Assembly (NCBI RefSeq): GCF_902859585.1
Contig: NZ_CADIJM010000002.1
Location: forward strand, 310,001-374,000
Length of the DNA stretch: 64,000 nt
Reading direction: 5' to 3'
Origin: Achromobacter animicus
GTDB taxonomy: Bacteria > Pseudomonadota > Gammaproteobacteria > Burkholderiales > Burkholderiaceae_B
The translations under genes and the position numbers were made by a program. Under the pieces are notes generated by a model. That model saw only the letters and a list, made by a program, of their open reading frames with translations. It searched no databases and had not been told where the DNA came from. Position 1 is the first letter of the stretch, and each line of letters begins with the position of its first letter. Below, piece by piece: positions 17,068 to 25,764 of this stretch.

Positions 17068-18045
17068 ATGAATCAAAAGCCCAAAGTTATCGTCTCCGCA
17101 CCCGTGCCACCCGACCTGCGCGAGCGCCTCGCTGAGCGCTGCGACATCGTCGAAGTGCCCACCGGACAGAATCCGGCCGAGGTGCTGGGCGCGGACGAGC
17201 GTGCGCAGATCGAAGGCATGGTGTGCACCGTGCGCACCAAGGTCGATCAAGCGCTGCTGGATGCGTTGCCCGCGCTGAAGGTCAGCTCGAACTTCGCAGT
17301 TGGGTTCGACAACGTCGACCTGGCGGCCGCCACGCGGCGCAAGGTGCTGATCTGCAATACGCCGGGCGTGCTGGATGGCGCGGTGGCTGATGTGACCATC
17401 GGCCTGATGCTGTGCCTGTCGCGCAACCTGGTGGCGGGCGACGCCTTCGTGCGCAGCGGCGCCTGGACCAAGGGCGCCTTTCCGTTGACGCGCGACATCC
17501 GCGGCAAGACGCTGGGCCTCTTGGGCATGGGCCGCATCGGCCGTGTCGTGGCGCGCGCGGCGCAGGCCTTCGACATGAAGGTGATCTATCACAACCGCCG
17601 CGAGGACCCGCAGGCCGAAGGCCTGGCCACCTATGTGGACCGCGATGAACTTTTCAAGACGTCGGACGTGCTGAGCGTGCATATCCCGCTGTCGGCGGAA
17701 ACGCGCCATTCCATCGGCAAGCGCGAATTGGAACTGATGAAGCCCACGGCGTATCTGATCAACACCGCGCGTGGCCCCGTGATCGACGAGGCCGCGCTGA
17801 TCGAAGCGCTGCGCGCCGGCACCATCGCGGGTGCGGGGCTGGACGTGATGGAGCAGGAACCGCTGCCGGCCGACAGCCCGCTGTGCGCCTTGCCGAACGT
17901 GGTGCTGCAGGCCCACGTAGGCAGCGCCACGCACGAAACGCGGCGCGCGATGATCGATCTGGCAGTGGCCAATCTGATGGATGCGCTGGCAGGCCAGAAG
18001 CCGAAGGCCATGGTCAATGCCGAGGTGTGGCAGGCGCGCGCCTGA
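17068..18045 (+). CDS. D-2-hydroxyacid dehydrogenase
   Basis: A 325-residue NAD(P)-dependent dehydrogenase of the D-isomer 2-hydroxyacid family (glyoxylate/hydroxypyruvate reductase type). The Rossmann motif is LGLLGMGRIGRVVARAA; catalytic residues appear in LINTARGPVIDE (Arg), DVMEQEPLP (Glu) and LQAHVGSATHET (His). It would interconvert a 2-hydroxy and 2-keto acid. It is the last gene of the dioxygenase operon, 17 bp after the small protein. A cis-diol dehydrogenase would be more usual here, so this enzyme may handle a downstream product or the diol itself; both ideas are inference. Confidence 0.87.
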   Translation: MNQKPKVIVSAPVPPDLRERLAERCDIVEVPTGQNPAEVLGADERAQIEGMVCTVRTKVDQALLDALPALKVSSNFAVGFDNVDLAAATRRKVLICNTPGVLDGAVADVTIGLMLCLSRNLVAGDAFVRSGAWTKGAFPLTRDIRGKTLGLLGMGRIGRVVARAAQAFDMKVIYHNRREDPQAEGLATYVDRDELFKTSDVLSVHIPLSAETRHSIGKRELELMKPTAYLINTARGPVIDEAALIEALRAGTIAGAGLDVMEQEPLPADSPLCALPNVVLQAHVGSATHETRRAMIDLAVANLMDALAGQKPKAMVNAEVWQARA

Positions 18046-18065
18046 CGGCACTGCGCCGATAGACG

Positions 18066-18101
18066 CGGCCCCGCCAACATGGGGCTGACATGGCGGGGCC
18101 G
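18066..18101. terminator. strong hairpin between convergent genes
   Basis: Arms CGGCCCCGCCA and TGGCGGGGCCG (11 bp, 14-nt loop) lie midway between the convergent stops at 18045 and 18128. There is no T-run on either side, so it may act as a shared Rho-dependent or RNA-stabilising end. Confidence 0.5.
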
Positions 18102-18127
18102 GCGCATGCAGCCGGTCCCGCCTTTCC

Positions 18128-19120
18128 CTATTTCCCGCCGTAATCCACCACGATTCCCGCCTGCTGCGCGACCTCGCTCCAACGCTTGAACTCCGCCTTG
18201 GAGAATGCCTGGAACTGCGCGGCGTCGCGCAACTTGGGTTCAAAACCGGCGTTGATGATGCGGTTCTGGTATTCCGGCGCGGCCAGCCCGGTGACGATGG
18301 TGTTGGACAGTTGGGCGATGATCGCCGGGTCCACCTGCGCGGGCGCATACATGCCCAGCCAGCTCGTCACGTCGAAGTCCTTCATGCCCTGTTCCTGCAT
18401 CGTCGGCACATTGGGCAACTGCCGCGCGCGGTAGGCGCTGGTCACCGCCAGCGCCTTCAGGCGCTTGCCGTCCACCATCGGCAGCGTGGGCGGCAGGTTC
18501 ATGAAACAGAGGTCCAGGTCGCCGTTGGCCGTGCCCACCAGCGCCTCGCTGGCGCCCTTGTACGGCACATGATCGAACTTCAGGCCCGTGCGCATGGCAA
18601 AGAGCTCGGCCGTCATCTGCGACGAACTGCCGACGCCATTGCTGCCGTACAGCGGTTTGCGCTTCGTGGCGCGCAGGTATTCGATCAGCTCAGGCACCGT
18701 ATCGGCCGGATGGTCCACCCGCACGACGAGCGCGTTGACGAACTCGGCCACCTGGGCGATGGGAAGCAGTGCGGTGGGGATGTCGATGGGCAGCCCGCGC
18801 AGCGTGGCGGGGGGCAGCACGTTGTGGCCAAGACCCCCGGTGGTGAGGGTGTAGCCGTCAGGCTTGGAGGCGGCGGCGGCCTGCATGCCGATGACGCCAC
18901 CGGCGCCGGCGCGGTTTTCGATGACCACGCTCTGGCCGTATTTGGCATAGAGCAGGTCGCCGACCAACCGTCCCGCAAGATCGGTGGCGCTGCCTGGGGT
19001 GGATGAGACGATGATCTTGATGACGCGGGACGGATACGCCCCGTTCTGTGCCCAGCTTGCGCCGGTCAGGTGCAGGCCGGCGGCGGCCCCCATCAGCTTC
19101 AACGCACTGCGACGTTTCAT
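18128..19120 (-). CDS. Bug-family (TctC) tripartite tricarboxylate receptor
   Basis: A 330-residue periplasmic receptor of the Bug family, similar in layout to the one at 14260. The signal sequence is MKRRSALKLMGAAAGLHLTG. The binding fold shows as YPSRVIKIIVSSTPGSATDL, VIENRAGAGGVIGMQ, KFDHVPYKGASEAL and VPTMQEQGMKDFDV. It converges on the dioxygenase operon across a strong hairpin. Its promoter region contains GTACGA and TCGTAC half-sites that resemble the GntR palindrome at 11329, which may tie it to the same control. No TctAB carrier is present. Confidence 0.88.
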   Translation of the reverse strand: MKRRSALKLMGAAAGLHLTGASWAQNGAYPSRVIKIIVSSTPGSATDLAGRLVGDLLYAKYGQSVVIENRAGAGGVIGMQAAAASKPDGYTLTTGGLGHNVLPPATLRGLPIDIPTALLPIAQVAEFVNALVVRVDHPADTVPELIEYLRATKRKPLYGSNGVGSSSQMTAELFAMRTGLKFDHVPYKGASEALVGTANGDLDLCFMNLPPTLPMVDGKRLKALAVTSAYRARQLPNVPTMQEQGMKDFDVTSWLGMYAPAQVDPAIIAQLSNTIVTGLAAPEYQNRIINAGFEPKLRDAAQFQAFSKAEFKRWSEVAQQAGIVVDYGGK

Positions 19121-19265
19121 GACGACTTCCCCTTGGGTTATAGACCTACTGCTTCACGTGCTGCTCCAAAAATGTGATCCGGACTTTGTACGATAAACAT
19201 ATTTCTCGTACGGTACGGGGCACACAAGCGCACGCAAATTGCGGCTAACCCTAGGGGAGTCGTTG

Positions 19266-19287
19266 CGGGCCTTGCGGCCCGTTTTTT
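19266..19287 (+). terminator. intrinsic-terminator-like hairpin
   Basis: CGGGCC-TTGC-GGCCCG followed by six T reads as a plus-strand intrinsic terminator. It sits at the 3' end of the leftward amino-acid binding protein gene, so its orientation is opposite to that gene; it may block transcripts entering from the left or work in both directions. Confidence 0.55.
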
Positions 19288-20302
19288 AGCGCACCGGCCA
19301 GCCGTACATCAGGCCGCCGTTGCGGTACGAGGCGTTAAGCCCGCGTTCCAGTTTCAGCGGGCTGTTGGGGCCCAGGTTCTTCTCGAAGCTCTCGCCGTAA
19401 TTGCCGACGGTCTTGATGATGTTGTAGGCCCACTTGTCGTCCACGCCCAGGTTCTTGCCCATGCCCGGCGTCACGCCCAGCAGGCGCTGGATGTTCGGGT
19501 TGGTGCTTTTCAGCATCTCGTCCACGTTCTTGGACGTGACGCCGTATTCCTCGGCTTCCAGCATGGCGTTCATGGTCCAGCGGACCAGGTTGAACCACTG
19601 CTCGTCGCCTTGGCGGACCATGGGGCCGAGCGGTTCCTTCGAAAAGTTCTCCGGCAGGATGTCGTACTTTTCCGGGCTTTCCAGGTTGCTGCGCGCGGCG
19701 GCGAGCTGCGACTTGTCGCCCGTGAATGCGTCGCAACGGCCCACGGCGAAGGCGCGGATGATCTCGTCCAGGCGCTCGACGACGACCGGCTTGAAGTTCA
19801 CGTTCTGCGAGCGGAACCAGTCGGCCAGGTTCAGTTCGGTGGTGGTGCCCGGCTGCACGCAGACGGTGGCGCCTTCCAGTTCCTTGGCGCTTTTCACGCC
19901 CAGGGACTTGTTCACCATGATGCCCTGGCTGTCGTAGTAGTTGACGCCCACGCCGATCAGGCCCAGCGTCGTGTCGCGGGTCAGCGTCAGGGTGGTGTTG
20001 CGGGTCAGCACATCGACTTCGCCGGATTGCAGGGCAGTGAAGCGCTGCACGGCGCTGATCGCCTGGATCTTGGCCTTGGACGCGTCGCCGAACAGGGCGA
20101 TGGCCAGCGCGCGGCACAGGTCCACGTCCAGGCCGATCCAGCCGCCCTTGCTGTCGTTCACGGAAAAGCCCGCGACGCCCGTGGATACGCCGCAGTGGAC
20201 AAAGCCCTTGCTTTTGACCGCGTCGAAGGTCGCGCCGGCATGGGCGGTCCAGGACGAGATGAACAAGGCGGTTCCTGCCGCAGCCAGTTTGAGTGCTTTC
20301 AT
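19286..20302 (-). CDS. amino-acid ABC transporter substrate-binding protein (AapJ-like)
   Basis: A 338-residue periplasmic binding protein with signal peptide MKALKLAAAGTALFISSWTAHA. The mature start GATFDAVKSKGFVHCGVSTG, then GWIGLDVDLCRALAIALFGD and VQRFTALQSGEVDVLTRNTT, are typical of general L-amino-acid binding proteins (AapJ/BztA), as is CDAFTGDKSQLAAAR. Members bind polar amino acids for an ABC permease. No permease or ATPase gene is adjacent, so it is an orphan here. Confidence 0.88.
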   Translation of the reverse strand: MKALKLAAAGTALFISSWTAHAGATFDAVKSKGFVHCGVSTGVAGFSVNDSKGGWIGLDVDLCRALAIALFGDASKAKIQAISAVQRFTALQSGEVDVLTRNTTLTLTRDTTLGLIGVGVNYYDSQGIMVNKSLGVKSAKELEGATVCVQPGTTTELNLADWFRSQNVNFKPVVVERLDEIIRAFAVGRCDAFTGDKSQLAAARSNLESPEKYDILPENFSKEPLGPMVRQGDEQWFNLVRWTMNAMLEAEEYGVTSKNVDEMLKSTNPNIQRLLGVTPGMGKNLGVDDKWAYNIIKTVGNYGESFEKNLGPNSPLKLERGLNASYRNGGLMYGWPVR

Positions 20303-20391
20303 GGTGTCTCCGCGCAGCGTTGCGCATGTTTATCGCTCAGCCGAAGGCTGAAGTGCGGCGCATAGTACCAGTGGGTCCGGGAGGGAGAATC

Positions 20392-20403
20392 GGGGAATTC
20401 CCC
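20392..20403. repeat. 12-bp perfect palindrome upstream of the FUSC gene
   Basis: GGGGAATTCCCC lies about 45 bp before the start at 20447, between divergent genes. It could be a regulator site; nothing here identifies a binder. Confidence 0.35.
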
Positions 20404-20446
20404 TTAAATCCGAGTGGCGGAATTTGATGGGGAATAGAATCGGCCT

Positions 20447-21571
20447 ATGACACGACATGACGACCCCGCAGGGCCGGACGATCAGCCGAGGCGCCCCTTC
20501 GCCTTCGTCAAGGACCAGTTGCTCGGCACCTGGACCGAGCTGACCCGCGTCCACGCCAGTGACCGCCCGTGGGAAATGCCTCTGGCCGCCGCGCTGTCGT
20601 CGGGCCTGCCGCTGATGGTGGGCGCATATTTCGGGCGCATGGACTACGGGCTGATGTCCAGCCTGGGCGGCATGGTGTTCCTGAGCCTGCCCAACGCCTC
20701 GCTGCAGATCCGCATGATGATGCTGCTGGCCGCGTCGTTCGGCATGGTCGCCTGCTATGCGCTGGGCGCGCTGACGCAGTTCTGGCCCACCGCCACCATC
20801 GCGGCGCTGACGCTGATCGCCATGGTGGTGAACATGGTGTGCCGCTGCTATCGCCTGGGACCGCCGGGCAGCCTGTTCTTCATCATGGCTACGGCGATTG
20901 CCGCGTACACGCCCGGCACCGTCCACGACGTGCCGCTGCGCGTGGGCATGGTGGCGCTGGGCTGCCTGGTCGCCTGCCTGGTGGCCTTTGCGTATTCACT
21001 GCATATGACGCGCGTCGCGCCGCCGCCCGCGCCCATGGAACTGCCCAAGCCGACGTTCGATTTCGTGGTCTACGACTCGGTGATCATCGGTCTTTTCGTC
21101 GGTATCTCTTTGCTGGTGGCCGAACTGCTGCAACTGCAGCGGCCCTATTGGGTGCCGGTGAGCTGCCTGGCGATCATCCAGGGCGCCAGCCTGCGCGCGG
21201 CATGGAGCCGGCAGATGCACCGCATCCTGGGCACGGCGGTCGGCCTGTGCGTGGCGTGGGCGCTGCTCAGCCTGCCGCTCAACGTCTGGACGTTGAGCCT
21301 GGTGATGATGGCGCTGTCCTTCGGCATCGAGACGCTGGTGGTGCGGCACTACGCCAGCGCAGTTGTGCTGATCACGCCCTTGACCATCTTCCTGGCCGAG
21401 GCGCCGCATCTGGGGCAGGGCTATCCCATCGACGTCATCGAGGCACGCTTTGTGGACACGGTGCTCGGCGCCTTCATCGGCGTGCTGGGCGCGGTGCTGC
21501 TGCACAACCAGCGCATCCGTCCCGTGCTGTCGCGATGGATGCGGGCGGTGCTGCCTCGCCGGGTGAATTGA
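20447..21571 (+). CDS. FUSC-type inner-membrane protein
   Basis: A 374-residue protein with two blocks of hydrophobic segments (about residues 40-180 and 215-360) and an intervening cytoplasmic linker. Segments such as PLMVGAYFGRMDYGLMSSLGG and RPYWVPVSCLAIIQG, then RILGTAVGLCVAWALL, follow the pattern of FUSC/aromatic acid exporter (YccS/AaeB-like) membrane domains, where two such halves are repeated. It lacks the long soluble domain of full-size AaeB. The likely role is export of aromatic or other organic acids; this is inferred. It is divergent from the amino-acid binding protein gene. Confidence 0.75.
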   Translation: MTRHDDPAGPDDQPRRPFAFVKDQLLGTWTELTRVHASDRPWEMPLAAALSSGLPLMVGAYFGRMDYGLMSSLGGMVFLSLPNASLQIRMMMLLAASFGMVACYALGALTQFWPTATIAALTLIAMVVNMVCRCYRLGPPGSLFFIMATAIAAYTPGTVHDVPLRVGMVALGCLVACLVAFAYSLHMTRVAPPPAPMELPKPTFDFVVYDSVIIGLFVGISLLVAELLQLQRPYWVPVSCLAIIQGASLRAAWSRQMHRILGTAVGLCVAWALLSLPLNVWTLSLVMMALSFGIETLVVRHYASAVVLITPLTIFLAEAPHLGQGYPIDVIEARFVDTVLGAFIGVLGAVLLHNQRIRPVLSRWMRAVLPRRVN

Positions 21572-21623
21572 CGCCGCCGCGCCAACGCGGCAGCATGGGC
21601 TTTCCAAAACCCTGGAGGCACTT

Positions 21624-21845
21624 ATGGATTGTTCTGTCGAAGGAAAGGTCGCGTTCGCCGACGGCCAGTCGTATCACTTCGCGACCGTGGACGCGGCGCT
21701 CGCATTCGCGGAATGCGTCAAAAGCACCCAGAATCCCGCGCAGTGCGCCGCCAAGCACGGCAGCACCAGTCAGGTCAAGCTTGAAGACGTGGCCGCGCAG
21801 GAAGACGCCGAGCGGCGCGAGCAGGATCCGGGGGCGGGTGTGTGA
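21624..21845 (+). CDS. hypothetical small protein
   Basis: A 73-residue acidic protein (MDCSVEGKVAFADGQSYHF at the start) with three Cys residues and a charged C-terminus. CTGGAGGCACTT gives a good ribosome binding site ahead of the ATG. It lies 52 bp after the FUSC gene on the same strand and may be co-transcribed. No family recognised. Confidence 0.55.
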   Translation: MDCSVEGKVAFADGQSYHFATVDAALAFAECVKSTQNPAQCAAKHGSTSQVKLEDVAAQEDAERREQDPGAGV

Positions 21846-21887
21846 ATCGCGTGGCGCGGGGAATGACACCGCGCCATCGCTCAGGGA

Positions 21888-22820
21888 TCAGTCCGCCGTC
21901 CCGTCAGTCCCTTCGCCCGCCAGATACGCCTGCACCAATGTGATGATCCGTTCCGCGGTAGGCGACAAGCTGCGGCGGGCGCGATGGATGACGCTGTAGG
22001 TCAGCGGGCCGGAGGCCGGATAGGGCAGGGGCAACGGCACGAGCGCCCCTTGCGCCAGCTCGGCGACGATGGCCTCGCGCGTGCAGAACAGCACCACGTC
22101 GCTCCCCACGGCCACGTCGCGCAGCGCGCTGACGCTATCGCACTCGAAGGCAATCGGCAGTTCATCCACGCCGGCCACTTGATATAGCTTTGCCAGATAC
22201 TCTCGCGCGCGTTGCGGCAGGTCGGTGGCAGCCAGCCGATATTGCGCCAACGCGGCACGTAACTTTGGCTTTCGGACCGATTGCAGCGGATGCCCGGCCC
22301 GCACGAAAAGGCCGCCGTGCTGCGGTGGCAGCGCACGCACGATGAAGTCCGCCGGCGGCGGCAGGCTGTGCGTCACCGCCACGGCAAAGTCCAGCTTGTC
22401 CTGCAACAGCTTGTCCAACAGCCGCTGCCAGCTTTCGATCTCTACATGCACGCTCAGGCCCGGGTGATCGCGAGCCAGGCGGACCAGCAGCGGCGACAGA
22501 AACCCCGCCGCCGGAAAGGCCCCGACCCCGAAGCTGACTCGTCCCGTGTCGTGGCCCCTCATCAATTCGGCCTCGCGCCGAAGGGCGAGAACATCGCCCA
22601 GGATGCGGCGCGAACGATCGAGCACCATTTTTCCTGCCTGCGTCGGCGTCACGCCGATCGACGCGCGATCCACCAGCACCAGGCCCAGCGTCTCTTCAAG
22701 GGACTGGATGCTGCGCGTCAGCGCCGACTGCGTCAGATGCAGCCGCTGGGCCGCCCGAGAGAAGTGCCGCTCTTCGGCGAGGACGGAAAAGTGCTGGAGC
22801 GAACGTATCGTCAGGCCCAT
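21888..22820 (-). CDS. LysR-family transcriptional regulator
   Basis: A 310-residue LysR regulator. The winged HTH is plain: LQHFSVLAEERHFSRAAQRL, LTQSALTRSIQSLEE, VDRASIGVTPTQAG. The effector domain begins VSFGVGAFPAAGFLSPLLVRL. It is divergent from the Bug receptor gene at 22988, and a pseudo-palindrome at 22851-22874 lies between them, so it probably controls the Bug plus deacylase operon. Confidence 0.88.
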   Translation of the reverse strand: MGLTIRSLQHFSVLAEERHFSRAAQRLHLTQSALTRSIQSLEETLGLVLVDRASIGVTPTQAGKMVLDRSRRILGDVLALRREAELMRGHDTGRVSFGVGAFPAAGFLSPLLVRLARDHPGLSVHVEIESWQRLLDKLLQDKLDFAVAVTHSLPPPADFIVRALPPQHGGLFVRAGHPLQSVRKPKLRAALAQYRLAATDLPQRAREYLAKLYQVAGVDELPIAFECDSVSALRDVAVGSDVVLFCTREAIVAELAQGALVPLPLPYPASGPLTYSVIHRARRSLSPTAERIITLVQAYLAGEGTDGTAD

Positions 22821-22850
22821 GTGTTTTTCTCATCGGAACTGCGCCAAATA

Positions 22851-22874
22851 TGCAATTGATTCGCGTCAGTTGCA
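22851..22874. promoter_or_regulatory. inverted repeat, candidate LysR binding site
   Basis: Arms TGCAATTGA and TCAGTTGCA with a 6-bp spacer (one mismatch) lie between the divergent LysR gene (start 22820) and the Bug gene (start 22988). Position and dyad symmetry fit a LysR site; binding is inferred. Confidence 0.5.
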
Positions 22875-22987
22875 AGACTAAAACAGCTTGACCACGGGCC
22901 GGCAGCAAATGTTGCAAGCACCCGGGAAAACACCATACAGAGCGATGCGCGGCCCCGCGACACGCCAACCTCGCAGGAGGAGACAAC

Positions 22988-23998
22988 ATGAACCGCAAGC
23001 CGATATTCCATCTGGCGGGCTGGAGCGCAGCCGCTGCGCTGAGCATGCTGGCCTGTACGGCGGCCGTCGCGGCGCCATCCCCGCAACCCGACGCCTGGCC
23101 TGCCTCGGGCAAGCCGATACGCATGGTCGTGCCGTTTCCGGCGGGGTCGGGCTCGGATTCGCTGGCGCGCATGCTGGCGGCCAAGGTGTCGCAGCAGACC
23201 GGCGCCTCCGTCATCATCGACAACAAGCCGGGCGCGGGCACGATGATCGGCGCGCAGGACGTGGCGCGCGCCAAGCCGGACGGCTATACGCTGCTGTACA
23301 CCATCGTCGTCACGCACACGCAAAATCCGCATCTGTACAAAAAGCTGCCGTACGACCCGGTCAAGGACTTCACGCCGGTCCTGCAGGCGGTCAGGTCGGC
23401 AACCGTGCTTGTTGCCAACAACAACGCGCCGTTCTCCACAACCGCCGAGCTGATTGCCTACGCCAAGGCAAATCCCGGAAAGCTCAACTACGCCTCGTAC
23501 AGCGCCGGGTCGACATCCCACTTGAATGGCGAGATTCTCAAGATGAAAACGGGCACCGACATCGTCCACGTGCCCTACAAGGGCACAGCCGACGCCAGCC
23601 GCGCGCTGTTGGCGGGCGATGTGCAGGTCTACTTCGACGGCACCGCCACCGCGGTCGAGAACGCCCGCGCGGGCAAGGTCAAGCTGCTGGGCCCGGCGAC
23701 GGACCGGCGCCTGAGCGTGCTGCCTGAATTGCCGACGCTGGAGGAACAGGGGATCGAGGGTCTGAACATCGTGGGCTGGCAAGGCATCTTCGGTCCGGGC
23801 GACATGCCGCCCGCACTCGCCGAACGCGTGGCCCAGGTCTTTCGGGCCGCGCTGGAAACCCCTGAAATCACCCAGACCATCCTGTCGCAAGGCAATGAGG
23901 TCAGCGGCGCGGGTCCAAAGGAATTCTCGGCCATCGTGCAGCGCGACAGCGCGCGGTGGGGCGACGTGATCCGCCGGATCGGGCTGGTATTGGAATAA
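22988..23998 (+). CDS. Bug-family (TctC) tripartite tricarboxylate receptor
   Basis: A 336-residue Bug receptor with a signal peptide ending near VAA. The fold marks are GKPIRMVVPFPAGSGSDSLA, VIIDNKPGAGTMIGAQDVA, DIVHVPYKGTADASRALL and LPTLEEQGIEGLN. GCAGGAGGAGACAAC provides a strong ribosome binding site. It lies 33 bp upstream of an N-acyl-D-amino-acid deacylase gene, so it may capture an N-acyl amino acid or a related carboxylate. No TctAB genes are adjacent. Confidence 0.88.
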   Translation: MNRKPIFHLAGWSAAAALSMLACTAAVAAPSPQPDAWPASGKPIRMVVPFPAGSGSDSLARMLAAKVSQQTGASVIIDNKPGAGTMIGAQDVARAKPDGYTLLYTIVVTHTQNPHLYKKLPYDPVKDFTPVLQAVRSATVLVANNNAPFSTTAELIAYAKANPGKLNYASYSAGSTSHLNGEILKMKTGTDIVHVPYKGTADASRALLAGDVQVYFDGTATAVENARAGKVKLLGPATDRRLSVLPELPTLEEQGIEGLNIVGWQGIFGPGDMPPALAERVAQVFRAALETPEITQTILSQGNEVSGAGPKEFSAIVQRDSARWGDVIRRIGLVLE

Positions 23999-24031
23999 GG
24001 CTGACGGGCCCCCGGGCCCCAGGAGACAACA

Positions 24032-25747
24032 ATGCACGATGTAGTGATACGCGGCGGCACGCTGGTGGACGGTTCAGGCGCCAGCGCCCGGGTGGGCGAC
24101 CTTGCCATTGACGGCGGCCGGATCGTACAGGCCGGCGGCAAGGCGGGCGCCGCGCGGCGAGAGATCGACGCGGCGGGCGCGCTGGTGACGCCGGGCTGGG
24201 TCGACATCCACACCCATTACGACGGCCAGGCGACGTGGGACCCGTACCTCAGTCCATCGACATGGCATGGCGTCACCACCGCCATCATGGGCAACTGCGG
24301 GGTGGGCTTTGCGCCGGTGAAGCCCGACCGTCGCGAATGGCTGATCAAGGTAATGGAGGGCGTCGAGGACATTCCGGGCTCGGTGCTGTCGGAAGGCATC
24401 GAATGGGACTGGGAAACCTTTCCCGAGTATCTGGATGCGCTGGATCGGCGGCCCAAGGCGCTGGACATCGGGGCGCAGATCCCGCACAGCGCGGTGCGCG
24501 CGTACGTGATGGGCGACCGCGCCATTCATCACGACGAGGCCTCGCCCGCCGACCTGCTGGCCATGCGCGAGGTCGTGCGCGCAGCATTGCAGGCGGGGGC
24601 GGTCGGCTTTTCGACGTCGCGGACGTTCCTGCACAAGTACGACGAGCGCAAGTACCCGCCGGGCACGTTCGCCACCGGCGAAGAGATCAGCGCGCTGGGC
24701 TCCGTCATGGGCGAGGTCGGCCACGGCGTGTTCCAGATGACGGCCAACCATCCCGCGATGGAGGGCGAGATTCCCTGGCTGGAACAGCTTGCCCGCCACA
24801 ATCGTCTGCCGGTGCTGTTCAACCTTCAGCAGACCGACGGCGCGCCTGACGTCTGGAAGCAGATCGTGCGCACGCTGGACAAGGCGCGCGATGAAGGCGT
24901 GCCGCTCATGGCCGGCATCAGCGGCCGGCCGCTGGGCATCCTGTTCTCCTGGCAAAGCTCGTTGCATCCCTTCATTGCCCATCCGACCTATCAGGCGCTG
25001 CACGCGCTGCCCCTGCCAGAAAAGCTCGCGCAACTGCGCGATCCGCAGGTCCGCCAGAAAATCATGAGCGAGCAGCGTGGCCTGCTGGACCGCCGGGCCG
25101 AGACCTTGTTCAGCAGCTTTCACAAGATCTACCGGCTGGGCCAGGATCCCGACTACGAGCCGCTGCCCGAAGACAGCGTGGCGGCCATGGCGGCGCGCAC
25201 CGGGCGCCCGCCGTTGGAACTGGTGTATGACCTGATGCTGGAGAACGAGGGCCGGGCGATTCTCTACTATCCGTCCTTCAACTATTCCTATGAAAACCTC
25301 GATCACCTGCACCAGCTGATGCAGCATGCGAACACGGTGAACAGCCTGTCCGATGGCGGCGCGCATTGCGGCTACATCTGCGATGTCAGCATGCCGACCT
25401 TCATGCTCAGCCACTGGACGCGAGACCGTCGCCGAGGCCCGCTCCTGCCGCTTGAACACGTGGTGCGCCGGCAGACCCGCGATACCGCGCTGGTGTATGG
25501 CTTGCACGATCGGGGGCTATTGCAGCCGGGATATAAGGCCGACATCAACGTCATCGACCCGGATGCGCTGAAGGTGCATTGCCCGGAAATGGTGTTCGAC
25601 CTGCCGGGTGGCGGGCGCAGGCTGGTGCAGCGTGCCGATGGCTACGCGGCCACGTTGGTCAACGGCCTGCCGATCTTCGAGCGCGGCGAGGCAACGGGAG
25701 AGCTGCCGGGCAAGTTGTTGCGGGGTGCCGGACCGCAACCGGGATGA
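24032..25747 (+). CDS. N-acyl-D-amino-acid deacylase family amidohydrolase
   Basis: A 571-residue amidohydrolase of the D-aminoacylase branch, which hydrolyses N-acyl-D-amino acids with zinc. The N-terminal beta-sandwich begins [16 protein letters not shown]. The metal site includes [10 protein letters not shown] (HxH) and the family segment [17 protein letters not shown], with [20 protein letters not shown] further on and [11 protein letters not shown] containing the catalytic Asp region. [17 protein letters not shown] closes the domain. Length is slightly above typical D-aminoacylases (about 480-570). It forms an operon with the upstream Bug receptor. Confidence 0.85.
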   Translation: MHDVVIRGGTLVDGSGASARVGDLAIDGGRIVQAGGKAGAARREIDAAGALVTPGWVDIHTHYDGQATWDPYLSPSTWHGVTTAIMGNCGVGFAPVKPDRREWLIKVMEGVEDIPGSVLSEGIEWDWETFPEYLDALDRRPKALDIGAQIPHSAVRAYVMGDRAIHHDEASPADLLAMREVVRAALQAGAVGFSTSRTFLHKYDERKYPPGTFATGEEISALGSVMGEVGHGVFQMTANHPAMEGEIPWLEQLARHNRLPVLFNLQQTDGAPDVWKQIVRTLDKARDEGVPLMAGISGRPLGILFSWQSSLHPFIAHPTYQALHALPLPEKLAQLRDPQVRQKIMSEQRGLLDRRAETLFSSFHKIYRLGQDPDYEPLPEDSVAAMAARTGRPPLELVYDLMLENEGRAILYYPSFNYSYENLDHLHQLMQHANTVNSLSDGGAHCGYICDVSMPTFMLSHWTRDRRRGPLLPLEHVVRRQTRDTALVYGLHDRGLLQPGYKADINVIDPDALKVHCPEMVFDLPGGGRRLVQRADGYAATLVNGLPIFERGEATGELPGKLLRGAGPQPG

Positions 25748-25764
25748 GCATTGGGGCGTTCCTG

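Noticed and set aside
19286-20302. Complete amino-acid ABC transporter
   Set aside because: Only the binding protein is present; flanking genes are a Bug receptor and a FUSC membrane protein.
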